Part shown: piece by piece, positions 38,856 to 49,804 of the stretch
Position numbering within the stretch: the first letter of the stretch is position 1
Layout of the letters: the number at the start of each line of letters is the position of its first letter
Made by a program: the position numbers and the translations under genes
The notes under the pieces: model-generated
What the model saw: the letters and a program-made list of their open reading frames with translations, nothing else
Told to the model about the DNA's origin: nothing
Database searches by the model: none
From: an uncultured Coriobacteriales bacterium
Lineage (GTDB): Bacteria > Actinomycetota > Coriobacteriia > Coriobacteriales > UMGS124
Reading direction: 5' to 3'
Length of the DNA stretch: 64,000 nucleotides
Assembly: GCA_934636245.1 (NCBI GenBank)
Contig: CAKUAI010000006.1
Span: forward strand, 1 to 64,000

Positions 38856-39968
38856 ATGACCTGCTCCAGCATCGATGCCGCAAGCATTGCCTTCGAGGAC
38901 GCCGAAGTCGTCAACCTCATGGGCAAGCTTTCCAACGCCAAGAGCCCCTCGGGCTTCGAGGAAGAGACCCTCGCGGTCGTCAAGGAGTTCTGCGAGCCCT
39001 TCGCCGACTTCGAGCGCAACTCGCTCATGTGCGGCTTCATCAAGCCCAAGAACTTCTCGGGCACCAAGCCCGTCGTCATGCTCGACGCCCACGGCGACGA
39101 GGTGGGCCTCATGGTGAAGTCCATCCATGCCGACGGCACCCTCACCTTCATCAACCTGGGCGGTTTCTCCAAGGGCAGCACCATCGGCATGGAGGTGCTC
39201 GTGCGCACCACCGAGGGCAACTGGGTACGCGGCGTCGTTGGCGCGAAGCCCCCGCACTTCATGACGCCCGCCGAGCGCGAGGCGGGCCTTGCCGGCATGG
39301 AGCTCAAGATCGACGTGGGCGCCACGAGCAAGCAGGAGACCATCGAGAAGTTCCACATGGGCGTCGGCGAGCCCGTGTGCCCGGCCACCACGTTCCACTA
39401 CCAGCCCGAGCAGCGCATGATGTTCGGCAAGGCCTTCGACTGCCGCGCCGGCGTGGCCGCCATGCTGCTGGCCATCCGCGAGCTCTCCAAGCTCGACCTG
39501 CCCTTCGACGTTGTCGCCTCGGTGAGCGCCCAGGAAGAGGTCGGCGAGCGCGGCGTGGCGAGCGCCGTGCGCCACTTCAACCCCAGCGTCTGCTTCATGT
39601 TCGAGGGCGCCCCGGCCGACGACACGTTCGGCAACCCCGACGACGCGCAGTGCTGCGTCAACCAGGGCCCGATGCTGCGCTACGCCGACTGCTGCATGAT
39701 CACGCACCCCCGCTACCAGCGCTTCGTGCTCAACGCGGCCAAGCAGGCGGGCCTGCCCGCCCAGGGCGCGGTGCGCGTGGGCGGCGGCACCGACGGCGGC
39801 ATCGCGCACCTCATGGACAACGGCATCCCCTGCGTGGTGGCCGGCGTCCCCTGCCGCTACATCCACTCGAACTGCGCCATCGCCAGCATCGACGACGTGA
39901 TGAACACAGCGCGCGTGGCCGTGGCAAGCGTGGCCGCGCTCACCCCCGAGGTCGTCGCCGAGTTCTAA
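38856..39968 (+). CDS. M42-family glutamyl aminopeptidase
   Basis: 370 residues from ATG 38856, with AAAGGGG upstream. TET-type dodecameric metallo-aminopeptidase. Ligand motifs: MLDAHGDEVGLMVK (His, Asp; about 68), KAFDCRAGVAAML (bridging Asp), SAQEEVGERGV (catalytic Glu-Glu), MFEGAPADD, and IPCRYIHSNC-like VPCRYIHSNCAI with the last His. Transcribed toward the second Opp operon and probably cleaves its imported peptides (inference). Confidence 0.93.
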   Translation: MTCSSIDAASIAFEDAEVVNLMGKLSNAKSPSGFEEETLAVVKEFCEPFADFERNSLMCGFIKPKNFSGTKPVVMLDAHGDEVGLMVKSIHADGTLTFINLGGFSKGSTIGMEVLVRTTEGNWVRGVVGAKPPHFMTPAEREAGLAGMELKIDVGATSKQETIEKFHMGVGEPVCPATTFHYQPEQRMMFGKAFDCRAGVAAMLLAIRELSKLDLPFDVVASVSAQEEVGERGVASAVRHFNPSVCFMFEGAPADDTFGNPDDAQCCVNQGPMLRYADCCMITHPRYQRFVLNAAKQAGLPAQGAVRVGGGTDGGIAHLMDNGIPCVVAGVPCRYIHSNCAIASIDDVMNTARVAVASVAALTPEVVAEF

Positions 39969-39971
39969 GAC

Positions 39972-40115
39972 CGCTGAGGGTCGGCAATGCGACCGCTCGT
40001 CGGCCCTCAGCGCTCCCCTGTGGAGAATTTAACCTCCCGTTCATGCGCGCAAATTAACATAAGACTCTAGCGATAGGCCCTTGACCAGCATTTTTAAGCT
40101 GGCCGAGGGCCTTTT
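39972..40115 (+). terminator. Two hairpins between M42 gene and second Opp operon
   Basis: First: CGCTGAGGG (39972-39980) with CCCTCAGCG (40004-40012). Second: AGGCCCT and CCAGC against GCTGG and AGGGCCT (40075-40110), then TTTTG. The gap 39969-40278 holds these, the promoter region and the ribosome site (GAAAGGGAG) of the next gene, and no further ORF. Confidence 0.72.
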
Positions 40116-40278
40116 GTTTCCAAGTGTGGAAATCTGCGCCGTTTGCGTCCCCCTTCGATTTTCCCGCTGTCACAATGCAAATCACGGTGTCGGAGCCAAC
40201 CGGTACAGACCGGCGGCTCCGGCATAAGGGCACGGCCCGGCCTCAGCCAGAGGGCGGGTATACGAAAGGGAGACACAC

Positions 40279-41826
40279 ATGGACCTTCAGCTTAGCCGCC
40301 GCAATTTCCTGCTCAGCTCTGCTGCCCTGGGCACCCTGGCCGCCTTCGGTGGCGTCAACGTCGCCAGCGCCGACCCAGCCGAGAAGATCATCGTCGGCCG
40401 CGCCGTCGACTCCGACGACCTCGACCCTGTGACCTGCACCGGCAACCAGAACATCTTCATCTTCAACCTCATCCTCGACGGCCTGCTGAAGAGCTCCGAC
40501 GACGGCTCCTCCATCGAGCCCTGCCTGGCCACCGACATGCCCGAGGTCTCCGAGGACGGCAAGGTCTACACCTTCCACGTGCAGGAGGGCCTGCTCTTCT
40601 CCGACGGCTCCCCCGTCACCGCCGAGGACTGGGAGTGGACCTTCACCCGCGCCATCGAGACCGAGGACTCCAGCTGGCATATGTGCGTCGAGAACCTCGA
40701 CCACGTCGAGTGCCCCGACGACACCACCGTCATCGTCTACACCAAGGAAGAGGCTGCCTCCACGCTGGCCAACCTCTGCATCTTCACCCTGGGCGTTCAG
40801 AGCAAGGCCTACTTCGAGAAGGTCGGCGCCGACGAATACCACAACGGCATCCTCGGCACTGGCCCCTATGCCGTCTCCGAGTGGAAGAAGGGCGAGTACC
40901 TCACGCTTGAGGCCAACCCCAACTACCGCGTCGAGGGTAAGCCCCTCACCAAGACCGTCGAGTTCAAGATTGTCTCCGACGACGCGGCCCGCATCATCCA
41001 GCTGCAGGGCGGCGACATCGACATCGCTACCGACCTGTCCTTCTCCGGCCTGATGCAGCTCGAGGGCGACCCCAACATCAACGTCGAGGCCGACCCCTCC
41101 ACCATGGTGTACTGGCTGTCGCTGAACAGCAAGAGCGAGAAGCTCGCTGACCCCAAGGTGCGCGAGGCCCTCTACCTGGCCACCAACTCCCAGGAGTTCG
41201 TGGACACCATCACCTTCGGCTACGCCACGCCCGCCAGCTCCATCATCAACCCCACCTCTGAGTTCTACTATGCCTCCGACCAGCCCTCCGGCGACATCGA
41301 GAAGGCAAAGGCCCTGCTTGCCGAGGCCGGCGTCGGCCCGTTCGATCTCACCCTGCTGATGCGCGAGGGCAACGAGACTTATCAGCAGATCGGCATGATC
41401 CTCATGAAGCAGTGGGCGCAGATCGGCGTCACCGTGAACTTCAACCAGATTGAGGCCACGGCTTACTCCGCCGCCCGCAAGGACCTTTCCAACTACGACC
41501 TCATCATCTCCGGCTGGAACGACGACGTCACCGACCCCGCTGAGATGATGCAGTTCGTGTTCGACTACAGCGTCACCTGCGGCTACTACTCCGGCATGGA
41601 GTTCGACGACGAGATGCAGCAGCTCAACTCTGCCGCCCTCATCGAGCTCGACGAGGAGAAGCGCAAGGACCTCTACGCCCAGATCCAGCAGAAGCTGCGC
41701 GAGCTGGCCATCTACGTGCCGCTCATGGTCACCCCTTGGTGCAACGCCATGAACAAGGCTGTCACCGGCTGGGTCCAGACCCCGCTTGGCAACTACCGCC
41801 TCGAGGACCTTGCCCGCGAGGCCTAA
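40279..41826 (+). CDS. Tat-exported oligopeptide/dipeptide-binding protein (SBP family 5)
   Basis: 515 residues from ATG 40279, after AAAGGGAG. Tat signal LSRRNFLLSSAALGT at residues 5-19. Family 5 core: IIVGRAVDSDDLDPV, YTFHVQEGLLFSDGSPVTAEDW (domain I) and KPLTKTVEFKIVSDD. It is distant from the two copies at 11 and 16 kb, so it probably has another ligand. Heads the dppBCDF-like operon, separated by a hairpin (41889-41920) and 210 bases. Confidence 0.94.
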   Translation: MDLQLSRRNFLLSSAALGTLAAFGGVNVASADPAEKIIVGRAVDSDDLDPVTCTGNQNIFIFNLILDGLLKSSDDGSSIEPCLATDMPEVSEDGKVYTFHVQEGLLFSDGSPVTAEDWEWTFTRAIETEDSSWHMCVENLDHVECPDDTTVIVYTKEEAASTLANLCIFTLGVQSKAYFEKVGADEYHNGILGTGPYAVSEWKKGEYLTLEANPNYRVEGKPLTKTVEFKIVSDDAARIIQLQGGDIDIATDLSFSGLMQLEGDPNINVEADPSTMVYWLSLNSKSEKLADPKVREALYLATNSQEFVDTITFGYATPASSIINPTSEFYYASDQPSGDIEKAKALLAEAGVGPFDLTLLMREGNETYQQIGMILMKQWAQIGVTVNFNQIEATAYSAARKDLSNYDLIISGWNDDVTDPAEMMQFVFDYSVTCGYYSGMEFDDEMQQLNSAALIELDEEKRKDLYAQIQQKLRELAIYVPLMVTPWCNAMNKAVTGWVQTPLGNYRLEDLAREA

Positions 41827-41888
41827 TCCTCACGCGATGGCCGAGCTTTACTGGGCGCGCGCTTAAGGCGTAACAACGCAAATATCCG

Positions 41889-41920
41889 GGGGCTGCGGTG
41901 GAAAAATCCATCGCGGCCCC
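41889..41920 (+). terminator. Hairpin between binding protein and permease genes, second Opp operon
   Basis: GGGGCTGCGGTGGA pairs with TCCATCGCGGCCCC around AAAA, then ATTTG. The same position as the attenuator in the first Opp operon. Confidence 0.65.
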
Positions 41921-42036
41921 ATTTGATGTAGTTACGAGTAAAAAAGCGTGTATGCTTAGCAATTCGTGTATGGAAGACGTGTGCATATACAGTTCTGTAT
42001 TCGCACGCAAAGAGAGGAAAGGAAGGAGGGGAAGGC

Positions 42037-42987
42037 GTGGAAACATTCCGTTACATCGTGAAACGTGTATTGCAGATGATCCCCGTGCTCATCATTGCAG
42101 TCATCGCGATATTCCTGCTTATGCGCCTTCTGCCTGGCGACGCGGCCCTCGCAACGCTGGGCGACAAGATCGACCCCAAGGTGTATGAGGCGCTCAAAGA
42201 GCAGATGGGCCTCAACGCATCGCTGTGGACTCAGTTCACCGTGTACGTGAGCAACCTCGTGCAGGGCGATTTGGGCTCGTCCACCATCTACAAGATGCCC
42301 GTCTCGCAGCTCATCGCCTCGCGCATGCAGGTGACCCTGTGCCTGGCTCTCACGGCCACGATCTTCACCGTCATCGTGGCGCTGCCCCTGGGCTACATGG
42401 CCGGCGTGAAGAAGGACAAGCTGCCCGACATCCTCACGCGCATCTTTGCCCTGATCGGCCTGGCTGCCCCTTCGTTCTGGGTCGGCTTGGTGCTGCTCAT
42501 CGTCTTCGGCGTGAACCTGGGAATCTTCCCCACCTCCGGCTGGGGCAAGACCTGGCCCGAGCACTTCGAGGCGCTCATCCTTCCTGGCTTCACCCTGGCC
42601 TTCTCCTCCATCGCCGTCGTCATTCGTAACGTGCGCAACAACGTCGTTGACGTGCGCAACGCCGACTACGTGGACTTCGGCCGCTCCAAGGGCCTCTCTA
42701 GCTGGGTGATCTCCACGGGCTACGTGCTTCGCAACGCCCTCATCCCCACGGCCACGCTGCTGTCGATGCGCATCATCGGCATGCTGTCCGGCTCGGTCAT
42801 CATCGAGAACATCTTCGGCCTGCCGGGCATCGGCGCCCTGCTCGTGCAGTCGGTCACGGGCCGCGACTACGCCACCGTCCAGGCCTGCGTCATGGTGTTC
42901 GTCATCATCACGCTCGTCGTGAACCTCGTCACCGACATTCTCTACTCGGTGCTCGACCACCGTATCAAGTTGGGAGATGAGAAATAA
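42037..42987 (+). CDS. Oligopeptide ABC transporter permease, DppB/OppB type
   Basis: 316 residues from GTG 42037, after AAGGAGGGG. N-terminal span RVLQMIPVLIIAVIAIFLLM followed by RLLPGDAA; EAA-type loop FGRSKGLSSWVISTGYVLRNAL; C-terminal TDILYSVLDHRIKLG. Stop and next start overlap (TAATG), so it is coupled to the DppC gene. Confidence 0.95.
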   Translation: METFRYIVKRVLQMIPVLIIAVIAIFLLMRLLPGDAALATLGDKIDPKVYEALKEQMGLNASLWTQFTVYVSNLVQGDLGSSTIYKMPVSQLIASRMQVTLCLALTATIFTVIVALPLGYMAGVKKDKLPDILTRIFALIGLAAPSFWVGLVLLIVFGVNLGIFPTSGWGKTWPEHFEALILPGFTLAFSSIAVVIRNVRNNVVDVRNADYVDFGRSKGLSSWVISTGYVLRNALIPTATLLSMRIIGMLSGSVIIENIFGLPGIGALLVQSVTGRDYATVQACVMVFVIITLVVNLVTDILYSVLDHRIKLGDEK

Positions 42988-43862
42988 TGGCAGACACTGC
43001 AGCACTCGCTCCCAAGCGCACCAAGATCAAGAAGATCCCGATTTGGCGCCGCAGCCCCAGCCTTGTCATCGGCGCCATCATCGTAGCTCTGGCGTTTGTC
43101 GTGGCGGCATTCCCCACGCTCTTCGCCCCCGACGCCGCCAAGCCCGTTACCGACCTCATGGACTTCACCGCCATGCTCCAGGCGCCCAGCGCCGAGCACT
43201 GGTTCGGCACCGACAACTACGGCCGCGACATCTACACCATGGTCATCGCCGCCACGCGTCTCGACCTGCTCATCGGCCTGGGTTCGGTGGCCCTGCCCTT
43301 CGTGGTGGGCACGCTTCTGGGCCTTATCTGCGGCTACTACGGCGGCAAGCTCGACACCATCATCATGCGCATCCTCGACATCTTCGTGGCGTTCCCGTTC
43401 ATGGTCCTCGCCATCGCCATCGTGGCCATCCTGGGCAACGGCGTCATGAACCTGCTCATCGCCATGTGGATCGTGAGCTGGCCTCCCTACACGCGTCTCG
43501 TGCGCTCCGAGGTCCTCATCGCCAAGAACTCCGAGTATGTGCAGGCCGCCAAGACCCTGGGCTACTCCGACGCGAAGATCATCTTCCGCCACATCCTGCC
43601 CAACGTCATCTCCAGCTCCGTGGTGTACGCGGCCTCCGACATCGTCATGTGCATCATGACCGCCGCCTCCATGAGCTTCCTGGGCCTGGGCGTGGACGCC
43701 GCCACCCTTGAATGGGGCTCCATCATCTCCAGCGGCAAGAGCTACCTGTTGGGCGGCTATTGGTGGATCTCCTCCATGCCCGGCATCGTCATGGCGATCG
43801 TTGGCCTTGGCTTCTCGCTCTTCGGCGACGGCCTCAACGACCTGCTCAGGACCAAGGACTAG
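42987..43862 (+). CDS. Oligopeptide ABC transporter permease, DppC/OppC type
   Basis: 291 residues; ATG 42987 overlaps the upstream stop. Signature HWFGTDNYGRDIYTMVIAATR, EAA loop AKTLGYSDAKIIFRHILPN, and the C-terminal GDGLNDLLRTKD. Second channel subunit of this transporter. Confidence 0.95.
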   Translation: MADTAALAPKRTKIKKIPIWRRSPSLVIGAIIVALAFVVAAFPTLFAPDAAKPVTDLMDFTAMLQAPSAEHWFGTDNYGRDIYTMVIAATRLDLLIGLGSVALPFVVGTLLGLICGYYGGKLDTIIMRILDIFVAFPFMVLAIAIVAILGNGVMNLLIAMWIVSWPPYTRLVRSEVLIAKNSEYVQAAKTLGYSDAKIIFRHILPNVISSSVVYAASDIVMCIMTAASMSFLGLGVDAATLEWGSIISSGKSYLLGGYWWISSMPGIVMAIVGLGFSLFGDGLNDLLRTKD

Positions 43863-43877
43863 AAGGGGGCCTGAGAC

Positions 43878-44986
43878 ATGGCAAACATCCTCGAGGTCGA
43901 CGACCTCTCAATGCACTACATAACCAAGAGCTCCACGGTGCGCGCCGTGGAGAAGGTCACGTTCTCCATCGCCGAGGGCGAGACGTTCGGCCTGGTAGGC
44001 GAGTCTGGTTGCGGCAAGTCCACCACCGCACGTTCGCTGGTGCGCCTGCTGCCCGAGGTGGGCAAGATCGTGGGCGGCTCCGTGCGCTACAAGGGCCAGG
44101 AGCTCACCACGATGAGCGACCGCGAGATTCGAGGCCTGCGCGGCAAGGAGATCGGCATGATCTTCCAGGACCCGATGACCTCGCTCAACCCGGTCACCAC
44201 CGTGCGCAAGCAGTTCTTCGAGTCCCTCAAGCGCGAGGGCCTGAGCAAGAAGGAGATGGAGGAGCGCGCCGTCGAGCTGTTGCGCCTCGTGGGCATCCCC
44301 GAGCCGGCCAACCGCATGGGCAACTACGTCCACGAGATGTCGGGCGGCATGCGTCAGCGCGTGATGATTGCCATCGCCCTGGCAAGCCAGCCTCGCCTGC
44401 TGCTCGCAGACGAGCCCACCACCGCGCTCGACGTGACCATCCAGGACCAGATCATCTGCCTGCTCAACGACCTGCGCGAGAAGCTCGGCATGTCCATCCT
44501 GCTCGTGACGCACGACCTGGGCGTCGTGAACGAGATGTGCCACCACGTGGGCGTCATGTACGCCGGCCGCATCGTCGAGATCGCCGACACGCGCAACCTG
44601 CTGCACCACCCCAAGCACCCCTACACCGTGGGCCTCATCAACTCGCTGCCCGCCGAGAACGACACGCGCGCACGCCTGGAGCCCATCCACGGCGCGCCGC
44701 CGAACCTGGCGCACGAGATTGTGGGCTGTGCCTTCGCGCCGCGCTGCCCCTTCGCCGACGAGATGTGCCGCACCAAGGCCCCCAACATGCAGACGCTTGT
44801 GGGCGGCCACCGCGTGCGCTGCCACCACGCCGACCCCTACGACCGTACCCGCGTGACCGACCAGGACCGCGACTTCGCTGAAGAGCTCATTGCCTCCGGC
44901 TCTGAGCAGGGCGCCAACGCCGACAAGGACGCGGCCGATGCCCTCACGCCCGACATCACGCCCAAGAAGAAGGGAGGCGTTGCATA

Positions 44987-44987
<1 letters not shown>
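43878..44987 (+). CDS. Oligopeptide ABC transporter ATPase, DppD/OppD type
   Basis: 369 residues from ATG 43878, after AAGGGGG. Walker A GESGCGKSTTAR, signature MSGGMRQRVMIA, Walker B LLADEPTTALDVT, and the cysteine motif GCAFAPRCPFADEMC. It carries a 45-residue acidic/basic C-terminal tail not present in the first operon's OppD. Stop overlaps the next start (TAATG). Confidence 0.95.
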
Positions 44988-46021
<1,034 letters not shown>

Positions 46022-46063
46022 GAGTACGGCAAGGCGAGACGCAACACTGCGATTGCTTGCTTA

Positions 46064-46108
46064 CGAAAATCCCCCAGTCCACATGGCGTGGGCTGGGGGA
46101 TTTTTTCG
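46064..46108. terminator. Bidirectional terminator after second Opp operon
   Basis: CGAAAATCCCCCAG and CTGGGGGATTTTTTCG around a 15-base loop. It serves the Opp operon and the convergent XdhC-like gene. Confidence 0.88.
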
Positions 46109-46142
46109 TGGCCGGATTTGCGCAGGGCGCCTCGGGTGGTCC

Positions 46143-47132
46143 CTACCTGCCCAGGCTTGCGTCGTGCTTGGCACGGGCCTCGGCGGAGTAGCGCTGCTGG
46201 TAGCGCACGTCCACGAGCTCGGCGACGATGGCGATGGCGAGCTCTGCGGGAGTCTTGGCGCCAAACTTGAGGCCGATGGGGCGCTTGACGCGCTGCCAGT
46301 CGAGCTCGGTGCCACCCTGGGCAAGCACAAGGTTGTGCACAGTGTCATTCTTGCCCTTGCAGCCCATCATGCCCACGTAGTGCGCGTGCTGGCGCGTACC
46401 CCACACGCAGCCCTGCGGGTCGAACATGTGACCGCGGGTAAGGACGCACACGTAGTCCTCGGGAGCGCACTCGATGTCGTCGATGCCGACAAAGCCGGGG
46501 CCAGGCAGCAGGATGCGCTCAGAAGTGGGGAAGCGCTCCTCGCTGATGTAGGCGGGATCGTAGTCCACAACCGTCACGCGGAAGCCCACATGCTCGGCAA
46601 GGGTAGCCGTCTCGGCGGCGGCGTCGGAAGCACCGAGCAGCCACACGTGAACCTTGTCGAAGAGCGGGGCGCTCATCCAGGTAAGGCCTGCGAACTGGTC
46701 GTTGTGCATGCCCGGGCCACGGGTGATGTCCTTCATCTGGAACAGGTCGCGCGGCGAATACTCGCGGCTGGCCACGACCTCCTTGGCGTCGCTGCAGAAG
46801 AAGACGAGCGGCTCACCGTCGGCAGAGCCCCGCTCGCCGTACTTCTTGGTGACTTCGTTGTCCACATTGGACTGGGCAGCCTGGGGGTCAAACACGAGCT
46901 TGAAGCCGATCCAGGCAAGCTCGCCGGCGTCCATGGCGGCGATGGCACGCTCGAAAACAGGCACGTCGGCCACAGTGATGCCGTTGACGAGAGCATCGAG
47001 CACGACAGGCGTCACGTTCTCCTTGCCCGCAAGAGCCTCCGGCTCGAAGCAGGGGAAGTCCTCCGCAGGGAAAACCGGCGTCTTGCCCTCCTTGAGGGCC
47101 TCGACAATGACAACGAGCGTTTCCTTCTTCAT
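46143..47132 (-). CDS. XdhC-family protein
   Basis: 329 residues from ATG 47132, after AAGGAGAGG. XdhC/CoxF-type layout: an N-terminal domain, then a C-terminal Rossmann domain (LLGASDAAAETATLAEHVGFRVTVVDYD) and VCVLTRGHMFDPQ with MMGCKGKNDTV, then LKFGAKTPAELAIAIVAELV. These proteins sulfurate and insert molybdenum cofactor into xanthine-dehydrogenase-type enzymes. No such enzyme is in the window, so its client lies elsewhere. The N-terminal CxxxC region of classical XdhC is not obvious. Confidence 0.85.
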   Translation of the reverse strand: MKKETLVVIVEALKEGKTPVFPAEDFPCFEPEALAGKENVTPVVLDALVNGITVADVPVFERAIAAMDAGELAWIGFKLVFDPQAAQSNVDNEVTKKYGERGSADGEPLVFFCSDAKEVVASREYSPRDLFQMKDITRGPGMHNDQFAGLTWMSAPLFDKVHVWLLGASDAAAETATLAEHVGFRVTVVDYDPAYISEERFPTSERILLPGPGFVGIDDIECAPEDYVCVLTRGHMFDPQGCVWGTRQHAHYVGMMGCKGKNDTVHNLVLAQGGTELDWQRVKRPIGLKFGAKTPAELAIAIVAELVDVRYQQRYSAEARAKHDASLGR

Positions 47133-47332
47133 GCAAACATCCTCTCCTTAGCAAAGCACACGGATGCAGTCCAGTATAGTCGCTTTACACGCAGGGACGG
47201 TTGCATTTGCAACGAAGAGAGCCTGCGTGCCATTGGGTGCCAGCGAGAACAGCGCGCGCAGCATGGCGCATGACCAGGCATACCGTCCCAAAATGGCGTA
47301 TTGCACGCACCTTAAATCGCCATTCCTTTTCG

Positions 47333-49795
47333 TCATTGCCAGGAAAGGACGCGGGCGCGCATGGTTTCGATGTCGAGCACGCCATGGGCGAAACCCTTGC
47401 GCACGAGGCTTTCGGGGACGAACTCGTCATACTTGTCGAAGATGGGCACTTCCTCGGGATACACGAGCTCCATGGGGTCGGCGAGGGCAAGCGCTTCTTG
47501 CTGCACTGCTTGCAGGAAGTCGTCTCGCTCGGCCGGCATACGGAACTGGATGTAGTAGGGCCGCGCCGAGTCGATGCCCTTGATGCCCAGGCGAGGCGCG
47601 CACTTGATCTTGATGAGACGCTCGAGCGCCAGGAACGCATACGTGCCCAACCAGGGGAAAAGCGCCCAGGTATCGCCACCCAGGTTGATAAGCCAATCGC
47701 CCTCGGCCAAAGAGGCAGCGGCAGCATAGGGGAACTCGCCTGCGTCAGAGCCGCGCATGAGCGCCTCGTTGCCACGCACGCCCCCAGGACCGGCGACGCC
47801 CGCATCCTGCCAGTCAGTTGGATCTTCCCCCCACACGGCACCTTGCGCCGCTTGACGAGGCAAACGCGCTGCCCCCGCAGGCAGAGCCCCCGCCGGGCAG
47901 GCCGGCCCCGCAACAAGCCCCGAGGCACGTGCAACATGGCGTGCCTCCTCCAAGCGAGCCTGGGCGTTGCCCATGAGGTACATGTACTGCGTGTCCTCGG
48001 CCAGCACGCGCTGCATGCGTTCGAGCACGTGAGTGTGGATGTCGCCCGCAACCTCGCCAAAGTAGGCCGGCACCTTACCCTTCACCTGCGTGCAGTACAC
48101 CACGTGGCGCTTGTGGTCGACCTCCTCGACAATCCACACATGGCCGGCGATGGCAATCTTCTCACCCGGGGGCGGCGGCTGCACAATCGTGCCCAGCTCC
48201 ATAGACTCGCTGCGGCAGGTGTACTCCTCGTTGTCCTGGAACGTCGCGTAGAACTTGTAGGAGCTCGTGACGCGCTCACCGGCGAGGCCCACGATGAGAC
48301 CGCCCTCATCGGTGCGCTCGATGTGGTCGATGTCCACGAGATGACGCAGGAGCACCCGATAGTCGTCGGGCGAGATGTTGTCGAAGCACGACAGATTGAG
48401 CACCTGGTTGGCCAGCTGAGCGGCACTCATCTCGCCGCACGAGGCAAGCGTCGCCATGGTCTGGTGATAGAGCAGGCTGAAAGGCATACGTCCCGTGCGC
48501 GGCGGCTCGACCCAGCGTTCCTCCAGGTACACCTGCACAAGGGCGATGCCCTGCACGAGCTTCCAGGGGATGCACTCGGGCATGAGGGCGCGCGCCTCGG
48601 GCTCCTCCTCGCGCATGACAAACCACATCTCGCAAGGCCTCTCACGCCTGCCGGTGCGACCCATGCGCTGCAGGAAGCTGCTCACCGTGAACGGCGCGTC
48701 TATCTGGAAGGCTCGCTCAAGTCTGCCGATGTCGATGCCGAGCTCGAGAGTGGCGGTGGTCACCGTCGTGAACACGCGGTCATCGTCGCGCATGGCGTCC
48801 TCGGCGCTTTCGCGCAGCGACGAGGAGAGGTTGCCGTGGTGGATGAGGAAGCGGTCGGGCTGCCCTGTGGCCTCGCAGTACTGGCGCAGGCTCGTGGTGA
48901 CAGCCTCGGCCTCCTCGCGCGAGTTGACAAAGACCAGGCACTTGGCGTCTTTGGTGTGCTCAAAGATGTAGGCGATGCCAGGGTCGGCGTGCTCGGGCGC
49001 CACGTCGCTGGCGGGCTCAAGCGCGGGTCCTGCGGCTCGGGCAGGCTCGCTTATCTGTGTGCGGGGATGGGGCCCGCGCTGCACTGCCTGGGGACCGCTC
49101 ACGAAGAAATGCTCCATGGAGAGACGCCAGGTGCGGCCCTGCTCTTTGACCTGCGGGATGACGCAGCCCCGGCCCGTGCCGCGCGAGAGAATCTCGCCCG
49201 TGAGCTCGGGGTCGCCGATGGTGGCCGACAGACCAATGCGGCGGGGGTTGACCCCCGCCATGCGCGAGAGGCGCTCGATGCAGCACAGGGTCTGCCCGCC
49301 GCGGTCACCACGCAGAAGCGAATGCACCTCGTCGATCACCACAAAGCGCAGGTCGCTGAAAAGCCTGGCCACAGCCGAATGCTTGTGCATAAGCAACGCT
49401 TCGAGCGACTCGGGCGTAATCTGCAGGATACCCGAGGGATTCTTGAGCATGCGCGCCTTGTGGGAGGCGCTCACGTCGCCGTGCCAGTGCCACACGGGGA
49501 TGCCGGCCTCGGCGCAGAGGTCGTTGAGACGATAGAACTGGTCGTTGATGAGCGCCTTGAGCGGGCCTACGTAGATGGCGCCCACCGATGCCGGCGGGTT
49601 CTCGTCAAAGAGCGTGAGAATTGGAAAGAACGCCGCCTCAGTCTTGCCCGAGGCTGTGGAAGCCGCCAGGAGCACGTTGTCGTCGGTGTTGAAGATGGCG
49701 TCGCCGGCAGCCACCTGGATGCCGCGCAGCGACTCCCAGCCGTGCGAATAGATGAAATCCTGGACAAAAGGCGCATAGCGGTCGAAGACGTTCAA
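47333..49795 (-). CDS. DEAD/DEAH-box helicase, Shango-type SngC-like
   Basis: 820 residues. SF2 helicase of the Lhr-like group: motif I ASTASGKTEAAF (about 46), GPLKALINDQ, motif II VVIDEVHSLLRGDRGG, motif III GLSATIGDP, motif VI RMGRTGRRE, and a C-terminal region with a Lhr-like beta domain. An Ala/Gly/Pro-rich insert (about 645-725) interrupts the C-terminal part. Third gene after a TerB protein and an ATPase, nine bases from the latter. This triad matches the Shango anti-phage system (TerB protein, ATPase, helicase), in which the helicase is needed for defence. The match is by domain and order, not by alignment. Confidence 0.85.
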   Translation of the reverse strand: MNVFDRYAPFVQDFIYSHGWESLRGIQVAAGDAIFNTDDNVLLAASTASGKTEAAFFPILTLFDENPPASVGAIYVGPLKALINDQFYRLNDLCAEAGIPVWHWHGDVSASHKARMLKNPSGILQITPESLEALLMHKHSAVARLFSDLRFVVIDEVHSLLRGDRGGQTLCCIERLSRMAGVNPRRIGLSATIGDPELTGEILSRGTGRGCVIPQVKEQGRTWRLSMEHFFVSGPQAVQRGPHPRTQISEPARAAGPALEPASDVAPEHADPGIAYIFEHTKDAKCLVFVNSREEAEAVTTSLRQYCEATGQPDRFLIHHGNLSSSLRESAEDAMRDDDRVFTTVTTATLELGIDIGRLERAFQIDAPFTVSSFLQRMGRTGRRERPCEMWFVMREEEPEARALMPECIPWKLVQGIALVQVYLEERWVEPPRTGRMPFSLLYHQTMATLASCGEMSAAQLANQVLNLSCFDNISPDDYRVLLRHLVDIDHIERTDEGGLIVGLAGERVTSSYKFYATFQDNEEYTCRSESMELGTIVQPPPPGEKIAIAGHVWIVEEVDHKRHVVYCTQVKGKVPAYFGEVAGDIHTHVLERMQRVLAEDTQYMYLMGNAQARLEEARHVARASGLVAGPACPAGALPAGAARLPRQAAQGAVWGEDPTDWQDAGVAGPGGVRGNEALMRGSDAGEFPYAAAASLAEGDWLINLGGDTWALFPWLGTYAFLALERLIKIKCAPRLGIKGIDSARPYYIQFRMPAERDDFLQAVQQEALALADPMELVYPEEVPIFDKYDEFVPESLVRKGFAHGVLDIETMRARVLSWQ

Positions 49796-49804
49796 GAGAG
49801 CCGC